A program made the position numbers and the translations under genes. Of a stretch of DNA of 64,000 nucleotides, positions 58,571 through 64,000 are shown piece by piece. The notes below the pieces were generated by a model that saw nothing but the letters and a program-made list of their open reading frames with translations, had not been told where the DNA came from and searched no databases. The DNA is taken from the NCBI RefSeq assembly GCF_900497695.1, contig NZ_UIDD01000005.1, positions 265,051 through 329,050 of the forward strand, given 5' to 3'. How positions within the stretch are numbered: the first letter of the stretch is position 1; each line of letters starts with the position of its first letter. The DNA comes from Pseudomonas wadenswilerensis (GTDB lineage: Bacteria > Pseudomonadota > Gammaproteobacteria > Pseudomonadales > Pseudomonadaceae).

Positions 58571-59737
58571 ATGGACCTGACTTACACTGCGGCCCAACAG
58601 GCTTTCCGCGCCGAGGCACGGGCCTGGCTTGCGGCCAACGTACCAGCGCAACCGCTGCAATCATTCGACACAGAGCTTGGCTTTGCCCAGCATCGGGCCT
58701 GGGAGGCCCGGCTCAACGAAGGCCGCTGGGGCATGGTCACTTGGCCGACCGAGCTGGGCGGGCGTGGCTGCGACCTGATCGAATGGCTGATTTTCGAAGA
58801 AGAGTACTACCGCGCCGGGGCGCCAGCGCGGGTCAACCAGAACGGCATCTTCCTGCTCGGCCCGACCCTGATGGAGTACGGCAGCGAAGCGCAGAAAGCA
58901 CGCTTTCTGCCGCGCATGGCCACCGGCCAGGACATCTGGGCCCAGGGCTGGTCGGAGCCGGGTGCCGGTTCCGACATGGCGGCGATCCGCTCAAAAGCCG
59001 AGCGGGTCGGCGATCACTATGTGATCAACGGCCAGAAAACCTGGTCGACCCGGGCGGTCTGGGCTGATTGGGTGTTCGGCATCTTTCGCACCGACCCCAA
59101 CTCCCAGCGCCACCATGGCCTGACCTTCATCCTGTTGCCGCTCGACACCCCCGGTATCAGTGTACGGCCGATCCCGCAGCTCAATGGCTTGCCGGGTTTT
59201 GGCGAAATCTTCTTCGATGACGTCAAGGTGCCGGTGGAGAACGCCCTGGGCGGCGAGGGCATGGGCTGGCACGTGGCGATGTCTACTGCCGGTTTCGAGC
59301 GCGGGCTGATGCTGCGCTCGCCGGCACGCTTTCAGGAAACCGCCCGGCGCCTGGTACAGCTGTACCTGGCCAACCGCGAGGCCGCCGACCGAGACCCGGC
59401 CATTGCCGAGGCGGTGATGCGCGCCTGGCTGGACGCCGAGGCCTACACCCTGGCGACCTACATGACCGCCTCGCAACTGGTCAAGGGCGGCAAGATCGGC
59501 CCGGAATCCTCGACCAACAAGATTTTCTGGTCGGAGCTCGACCAGCGCATGCACGAAACCGCCCTGAGCATCCTTGGCCTGCGCGCCGAGCTGCTGCCCG
59601 AGGCGCCGGCTGCCGGCGATGTCGGCCAGTGGCTGGACGGTTTCCTGTTTGCCCAGGCCGGGCCGATCTATGCCGGCACCAACGAGATCCAGCGCAACAT
59701 CATCGCCGAGCGCATGCTCGGCATGCCCCGCGCCTGA
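58571..59737 (+). CDS. Acyl-CoA dehydrogenase, FadE30-like
   Basis: Acyl-CoA dehydrogenase of 388 residues. GQDIWAQGWSEPGAGSDMA and NGQKTWSTRAVWADWVFG near 130-180 form the FAD-binding middle domain, and AGPIYAGTNEIQRNIIAERM is the C-terminal signature. FadE30 acts on the side chain of 5-OH-HIP-CoA. The adjacent gene encodes a shorter relative, and steroid acyl-CoA dehydrogenases often form alpha2beta2 heteromers of two such genes. Confidence 0.82.
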   Translation: MDLTYTAAQQAFRAEARAWLAANVPAQPLQSFDTELGFAQHRAWEARLNEGRWGMVTWPTELGGRGCDLIEWLIFEEEYYRAGAPARVNQNGIFLLGPTLMEYGSEAQKARFLPRMATGQDIWAQGWSEPGAGSDMAAIRSKAERVGDHYVINGQKTWSTRAVWADWVFGIFRTDPNSQRHHGLTFILLPLDTPGISVRPIPQLNGLPGFGEIFFDDVKVPVENALGGEGMGWHVAMSTAGFERGLMLRSPARFQETARRLVQLYLANREAADRDPAIAEAVMRAWLDAEAYTLATYMTASQLVKGGKIGPESSTNKIFWSELDQRMHETALSILGLRAELLPEAPAAGDVGQWLDGFLFAQAGPIYAGTNEIQRNIIAERMLGMPRA

Positions 59738-59747
59738 GGAGCAGACC

Positions 59748-60803
59748 ATGGACTTTAGTTTCAGCAGCGATCAATTGCTGTTCCAGGACAACGTGCGCAG
59801 CTTTCTGCTCAACGAAGTGACCCCGGAACGCCTGCGTGAACTGTGGCAGAGCGACAGCGGGCGCTGCGCTGCGCTGTGGGGGCAATTGGTGGAACTGGGC
59901 CTGAGCGCCATCACCGTGCCGGAAGCCTGCGGCGGCATGGGCATGAACGAACTGGATTTCATCCTCCTGGCCCAGGAGTGCGGGTACGCCGGGTTACCCG
60001 AGCCGCTGGTGGACACCATGCTGGTTGGCGTGCCGCTGCTCGCCGGCCTTGATGCGCAGCATGCGCCGCTCCAGCAGCGCTGGCTGGCGCGGATTGCCGA
60101 GGGCCGGGCGCGCCTGGCGGTGGCCGAACCGGGCAATCCGCTGGTCAGCGATGCACATGTCGCCGACCTGCTGTTGCTGGCCCATGGCGACGAGGTGCAT
60201 GCCGTGGAGCGCAGCGCGGTGAGCCTCATCCGTAATGCGTCGGTAGACCCCAGCCGCCAGTTGTTCCAGGTGCAGTGGACACCGAGTGCTTCTACCTGCG
60301 TGGCCAGCGCTGAACAGGCGCAGCACTTGTGGGCTGGCGCGTTCAACCGCGGCGCCCTGGGCAATGCCGCGCAACTGCTGGGGCTGGCCAAGCGCATGGT
60401 CGACCTGGCGGTGGACTACAGCTTCGAGCGCAAGCAGTTCGGCAAACCGGTGGGCTCGTTCCAGGCGGTCAAGCACCTGATGGCTAATGTCGCAGTGCAG
60501 ATCGAGTTCGCCAAGGGCCCGCTGTACCGCGCCGCCCATGCCGTTGCCCATAACCTGCCGGGCCAGGCCGTGCAGGTGTCCCACGCCAAGCTTGCTTGCG
60601 CCGAAGCGGCGGCGCTGGCGGCGAAGAACGCCATCCAGGTGCACGGCGCCATGGGTTACACCTGGGAGGTCGACCTGCAGCTGTTCATGAAGCGTGCCTG
60701 GGCCCTGGACAAATGCTGGGGCGACCGTGGCCTGCACAAGGCGCGGGTACGCGCCGCGCTATTCGACACTGGCCTGGCGATTGGCGCCGGCAGCACATTC
60801 TGA
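59748..60803 (+). CDS. Acyl-CoA dehydrogenase, second subunit type
   Basis: Acyl-CoA dehydrogenase-fold protein of 351 residues. It has VPEACGGMGMNELDFILLAQ near 55, DYSFERKQFGKPVGSFQAVK near 220 and QVHGAMGYTWEVDLQLFMKR near the end. The usual catalytic loop of the C-terminus (YxGTxE) is replaced, and the middle domain is short and divergent. It may be the partner of the preceding dehydrogenase or a separate FadE31-33-like enzyme. It lies 10 bases after that gene. Confidence 0.8.
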   Translation: MDFSFSSDQLLFQDNVRSFLLNEVTPERLRELWQSDSGRCAALWGQLVELGLSAITVPEACGGMGMNELDFILLAQECGYAGLPEPLVDTMLVGVPLLAGLDAQHAPLQQRWLARIAEGRARLAVAEPGNPLVSDAHVADLLLLAHGDEVHAVERSAVSLIRNASVDPSRQLFQVQWTPSASTCVASAEQAQHLWAGAFNRGALGNAAQLLGLAKRMVDLAVDYSFERKQFGKPVGSFQAVKHLMANVAVQIEFAKGPLYRAAHAVAHNLPGQAVQVSHAKLACAEAAALAAKNAIQVHGAMGYTWEVDLQLFMKRAWALDKCWGDRGLHKARVRAALFDTGLAIGAGSTF

Positions 60804-60825
60804 TCCTGTCTTGTTGAGGTAGACC

Positions 60826-61974
60826 ATGCCTGAAGCCTATATCGTCGACGCCCTGCGCACGCCCACCGGGCGGCGCAAGGGCGGCCTGAGCCAGATTCAC
60901 GCCGCCGACCTGGGCGCCCATGTGCTGCGTGCGCTGGTCGAGCGTAACGGCATCCCCGAAGACGACTACGACGACGTGATTTTCGGTTGCGTCGACACCA
61001 TCGGCCCGCTGGCCGGCGACATCGCCCGCACCAGCTGGCTGGCTGCCGGGCTCTCCGAGCAGGTCCCCGGTACCACCATCGACCGCCAGTGCGGTTCGTC
61101 CCAGCAGGCCGTGCACTTTGCTGCGCAAGCGGTGATGAGCGGCACCCAGGACGTGGTGATCGCCGGGGGCGTGCAGACCATGACCCAGATCCCGATTTCC
61201 TCGGCCATGACCGCCGCCGGACCCCTGGGTTTTCAAGACCCGTTTAGCGGCTCCGAGGGCTGGGTGCGGCGTTACGGCGCGCAGCCACCGACCCAGTTCC
61301 GCGCAGCGCAGATGATTGCCGAGCACTGGGACCTGAGCCGCGGCGAACTTGAGGCCTACGCGCTGGAATCTCACCAGCGGGCCTTGCGTGCCATTGAGCA
61401 CGGTTACTTCGAGCGCGAGATCGTCCCGCTGGCGGGGGTCGAGCATGACGAGACGCCGCGCCACACCAGCCTGGCGAAGATGGCCGAGCTGGAATACCTG
61501 TTTGGTTGTGACCGGGTGACGGCGGCGGTGTCGAGCCAGACCTGCGATGCTGCCAGTGCCTTGCTGATCGTCTCGGGGACGGCCTTGAAGCGCTACGGCC
61601 TGACGCCGCGGGCGCGCATTCATCACCTCAGCGTACGCGGCGACGACCCGGTGTGGATGCTCACCGCACCGATCCCGGCCACCGCCCATGCGCTCAAGCG
61701 CGCCGGCATGACCCTGGCCGACATCGACCGGGTGGAAATCAACGAAGCCTTCGCCTCGGTGGCCATGGCCTGGCTCAAGGAGACCGGCTACCCCCACGCG
61801 CAGACCAACGTCAATGGCGGCGCCATCGCCCTCGGCCACCCGCTCGGCGCCACCGGCACGCGGCTGATGTGCAGCCTGCTCCATGAGCTGGAGCGCAGTG
61901 GCGGCCGCTATGGCCTGCAGACCATGTGCGAAGGCGGCGGCCAGGCCAACGTGACCATTATCGAGCGCCTGTAG
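60826..61974 (+). CDS. fadA6: Acetyl-CoA acyltransferase, FadA6-like
   Basis: Thiolase of 382 residues. The acyl-accepting Cys is in [20 protein letters not shown] near 89, the active-site histidine in [15 protein letters not shown] near 335, and the second catalytic Cys in [14 protein letters not shown] near 367. IEINEAFA-type [17 protein letters not shown] is present. The IPISSAMT and RARIHHLS segments match FadA6, which cleaves the last C/D-ring beta-keto acyl-CoA. Confidence 0.87.
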   Translation: MPEAYIVDALRTPTGRRKGGLSQIHAADLGAHVLRALVERNGIPEDDYDDVIFGCVDTIGPLAGDIARTSWLAAGLSEQVPGTTIDRQCGSSQQAVHFAAQAVMSGTQDVVIAGGVQTMTQIPISSAMTAAGPLGFQDPFSGSEGWVRRYGAQPPTQFRAAQMIAEHWDLSRGELEAYALESHQRALRAIEHGYFEREIVPLAGVEHDETPRHTSLAKMAELEYLFGCDRVTAAVSSQTCDAASALLIVSGTALKRYGLTPRARIHHLSVRGDDPVWMLTAPIPATAHALKRAGMTLADIDRVEINEAFASVAMAWLKETGYPHAQTNVNGGAIALGHPLGATGTRLMCSLLHELERSGGRYGLQTMCEGGGQANVTIIERL

Positions 61975-62004
61975 GCGCCAGCAACCACACAGGGGAGAGC
62001 GACA

Positions 62005-62880
62005 ATGCACAGCTGTAAGAACCGCGTAGTGATCATCACCGGCGCCGGCGGCGGGCTCGGCCGCGCCTATGCCCAGGCCTTTGCCAGCGAAGGCGCGAAG
62101 GTGCTGGTCAACGATATCAACCGTGATGCGGCCCAGGCGGTGGTGGCGCAGATCCAGGCGGCAGGCGGCGTGGCGGCGGCCAACAGCGACGACATCACCC
62201 GCTATGACGACGCCGGGCTGATCGTGCGCCAGGCCATCGAGACCTTTGGTGGCCTGGATGTGCTGGTCAACAACGCCGGCATCTGCCGCGACCGGATGTT
62301 CGCCAGCCTCACCGAGGCGGACTGGGATGCGGTGATGGCCGTGCACCTCAAGGGCCACTTTTGCCTGGCCAGCCATGCCGTGCGCTACTGGCGCGAGCAG
62401 GTCAAGGGCGGCGCCAAGCTCACCGCGCGGATCATCAACACCAGTTCCGGCGCCGGCTTGCAGGGCTCGATTGGCCAGTCCAACTATGCTGCGGCCAAGG
62501 GCGGGATTGCTTCGCTGACCCTGGTGCAGGCGGCGGAGCTGGGGCGCTACGGCATCACCGCCAACGCCCTGGCACCGGCGGCGCGTACCGGTATGACCGA
62601 AGCAGTGTTTGCCGAGGTGATGAAGCGGCCGGAGCAGGGCTTTGACTACTTCGCCCCGGAGAATGTCGCGCCATTGGTGGTGTGGCTCGGTTCGGCGGCG
62701 TCCCAGGCGGTGACCGGGCAGATGTTTGAAGTCGAGGGCGGCAAGTTGTCGATTGCCGACGGCTGGCGGCGCGGGCCCCAGGTGGATAACCAGGGGCGCT
62801 GGGCGCTGGCTGATGTGGGCGCAGCGGTGGAGCACCTATTGGCTGAGTCGCTGCCAGCACAGAAAGTCTATGGCAGTTGA
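62005..62880 (+). CDS. SDR, probable hydroxyacyl-CoA dehydrogenase of C/D-ring degradation
   Basis: SDR of 291 residues with TGAGGGLGRAYAQAFASEG at 13-31, VNNAGICRDRMFA, the catalytic Ser in IINTSSGAGLQGS and Tyr-X3-Lys in YAAAKGG. It closely resembles the mycobacterial KstR2-regulon SDR (Rv3548c) and Comamonas ScdG as I recall them, with the same extended tail ENVAPLVVWLGS...KVYGS. It is the last gene of the plus-strand operon; a terminator follows. Confidence 0.8.
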   Translation: MHSCKNRVVIITGAGGGLGRAYAQAFASEGAKVLVNDINRDAAQAVVAQIQAAGGVAAANSDDITRYDDAGLIVRQAIETFGGLDVLVNNAGICRDRMFASLTEADWDAVMAVHLKGHFCLASHAVRYWREQVKGGAKLTARIINTSSGAGLQGSIGQSNYAAAKGGIASLTLVQAAELGRYGITANALAPAARTGMTEAVFAEVMKRPEQGFDYFAPENVAPLVVWLGSAASQAVTGQMFEVEGGKLSIADGWRRGPQVDNQGRWALADVGAAVEHLLAESLPAQKVYGS

Positions 62881-62906
62881 TTGAGGTTTTGCGCCGATGA
62901 GGCGGG

Positions 62907-62938
62907 CCGCGCCATCCGCGAGGGTGGCGCGGTTTTTT
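62907..62938 (+). terminator. Terminator of the steroid operon
   Basis: CCGCGCCA, a 10-base loop, TGGCGCGG and TTTTTT form a strong intrinsic terminator 27 bases after the last SDR stop. Confidence 0.92.
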
Positions 62939-62965
62939 GCATTTATGGGCTGGCAGCACTGGCCC

Positions 62966-62979
62966 TATCGCTGGCAAGC
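62966..62979. repeat. Truncated REP at the IS3 junction
   Basis: TATCGCTGGCAAGC equals the first 14 bases of the REP arm at 33689 and then breaks off into the IS3-family element. Confidence 0.7.
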
Positions 62980-63048
62980 TGAACTGGCCTAATGATTTTG
63001 GACACCTTCGTCGGGCGCTATTATGGCGCCCAATTGGAGGCAAAATCA

Positions 63049-63351
63049 GTGCGAAAATCTTACTCGAACGAATTCAAAATCAAAGCTGCCGAGATGGTGC
63101 TGGACGATGGTGAGTCAGTCCCTGATGTCTGCGAGAGCCTTGGTCTAGGGCGGACCGCGCTTCGTCGCTGGGTCGAGCAACTGCGCCAGGAACGAGAAGG
63201 TCAAACACCAGTCGGCGCCAAGGCCATCATTCCAGAGCAGCAGCGAATCCAGGAGCTGGAAGCGCTAGTCCGGCAAAAGGACCGGGATATCGAAATCCTA
63301 AAAAAGGCCAGTGCTCTCCTGCTTCGGGACTCCAAGGATCGTTCTCGTTGA
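63049..63351 (+). CDS. IS3-family transposase OrfA
   Basis: OrfA of 100 residues from the GTG at 63049, with GGAGG 8 bases upstream. The N-terminal helix-turn-helix is KIKAAEMVLDDGESVPDVCE to LGLGRTALRRW, which binds the element ends. A leucine-zipper-like coiled coil follows (QQRIQELEALVRQKDRDIEI). It ends 3 bases into orfB. Confidence 0.93.
   Translation: MRKSYSNEFKIKAAEMVLDDGESVPDVCESLGLGRTALRRWVEQLRQEREGQTPVGAKAIIPEQQRIQELEALVRQKDRDIEILKKASALLLRDSKDRSR
63300..63306 (+). promoter_or_regulatory. -1 frameshift site A-AAA-AAG
   Basis: AAAAAAG in the orfA frame (Lys-Lys codons AAA AAG) is the canonical IS3 slippery heptamer. Slipping by -1 moves ribosomes into the orfB frame, which is open from this point, giving the OrfAB fusion transposase. 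Confidence 0.85.
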
Positions 63352-64000
63352 TCAACGAACTGAGTGAGCAATTTGGTGTTTTCGACTGCTGTCGCGTCCT
63401 TGGAGTTCGGCGCAGCAGTTTCTACGCATGGCGAAAACGCCAGGGACGAAAGGATCCGGTCAGAGAGGATCTGCGTTCAACGATGGCCAGCCTTTTCAAG
63501 GCCTCTCGTAGCTCTGCTGGGTCGCGAACGCTGGTTCGGGAATTGCGTCGTGCTGGCCATAAAGCCGGGCGATACAAGGTACGTATGCTGATGAAGGAAG
63601 CCGGTCTGCAATGCAAGCAACGCAGGCCGCATCGTTACCGATCATCGGGCACAGAAGCATTGATCGCGAGTAACCAGCTCAAGCGAAACTTCAACGTCTC
63701 GACGGTCAACCAGGTGTGGTGCGGCGATGTCACCTACATCCAGGTAGGCAAGCGTTGGCTGTACTTGGCGGCTGTGATCGACTTGTATGCTCGCCGAGTG
63801 GTGGGCTGGGCTTTCTCAATGATCGCCGATGCCCGGCTTGCCTGCGAGGCGCTACGAATGGCGGCCGAATCTAGAGGTAGACCGGCTGGAGTGATGTTCC
63901 ACTCGGATCAGGGCTGTCAGTACACCAGCCATAAATTCAGGGCTGCTCTTGAGGAGTACGGTCTGGAACAGAGCATGAGTCACCGAGGCCAGTGCTGGGA
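63303..64000 (+). CDS. IS3-family transposase OrfB, cut by window end
   Basis: The -1 frame is open from the slippery site to position 64000. The reading LeuIleAsnGluLeuSerGluGln starts at a TTG at 63348 if translated separately. It contains the HTH_21-like block and the integrase core: first Asp in VNQVWCGDVTYIQVGKRW, second Asp in MFHSDQGCQYTSHKF. The catalytic Glu lies beyond the window. No frame break is seen in the visible part. Confidence 0.9.

Larger units (their letters stand above)
62980..64000 (+). mobile_element. IS3-family insertion sequence (left part)
   Basis: The element begins near TGAACTGGCCTAATG at 62980 and carries orfA, a frameshift window and orfB, running out of the window. 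The left end is placed by the interruption of a REP arm; the right end and the target duplication cannot be seen. Confidence 0.85.

Overview
The window is a Pseudomonas chromosome, most like the P. putida / P. fluorescens lineage. The evidence is the conserved gene order comEC-exbBD-lpxK-kdsB-murB-rne-rluC-sppA-maf-yceD-rpmF-plsX-fabD-fabG-acpP-fabF-pabC-mltG-tmk-holB-tatD, the high GC content, the many REP palindromes built on 'gtgggagc...gc', and typical Pseudomonas forms of MoaA, UvrB, GltX and IbpA. All family assignments come from reading the sequence and from memory of the families; no database search was run.

Region 1 (1-31,400) is core genome: envelope biogenesis (lpxK, kdsB, murB, mltG), RNA metabolism (rne, rluC), fatty-acid synthesis (plsX to fabF), folate (pabC), dTMP kinase, a DNA polymerase III subunit, tatD, moaA, two small unknown proteins, tRNA-Asn and an aromatic aminotransferase. 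One gap stands out: pilZ, normally between holB and tatD in pseudomonads, is absent. Region 2 (31,600-42,460) holds SOS-controlled uvrB, an emrAB-type efflux pair, gltX, a tandemly duplicated tRNA-Ala/tRNA-Glu operon with a strong promoter, a TetR/hydrolase/thioesterase group, dusC, and a small heat-shock gene with a sigma-32-like promoter and a ROSE-like RNA thermometer.

Region 3 (42,641-43,790) is an IS110-family element inserted exactly inside a REP arm. Its 5' non-coding end folds into two hairpins. Their internal loops spell out both the REP target and the element's own ends, which is the signature of a bridge RNA.

Region 4 (43,862-62,880) is a catabolic island for the steroid nucleus. 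It encodes homologues of the 3-HSA hydroxylase pair (HsaA, HsaB), the extradiol dioxygenase HsaC, a KstD-like flavoprotein, the KshB reductase, a 3beta/17beta-hydroxysteroid dehydrogenase, a HIP-CoA ligase (FadD3), and the C/D-ring set IpdA, IpdB, IpdC, EchA20, two acyl-CoA dehydrogenases, FadA6 and an SDR. A luciferase-like flavin monooxygenase of unknown role sits between hsaA and hsaC. KshA, HsaD and HsaE-G are not in the window, so the pathway must be completed elsewhere. Five promoters in the island share one architecture: an 18-bp imperfect palindrome, exactly 21 bp, then a -10-like hexamer. This looks like the operator set of an unidentified steroid-responsive activator.

Region 5 (62,980-64,000) is the start of an IS3-family element (orfA, an A6G frameshift site, and orfB cut off by the window end), also inserted next to a truncated REP. 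Both edges of the island therefore carry insertion sequences lodged in REPs.
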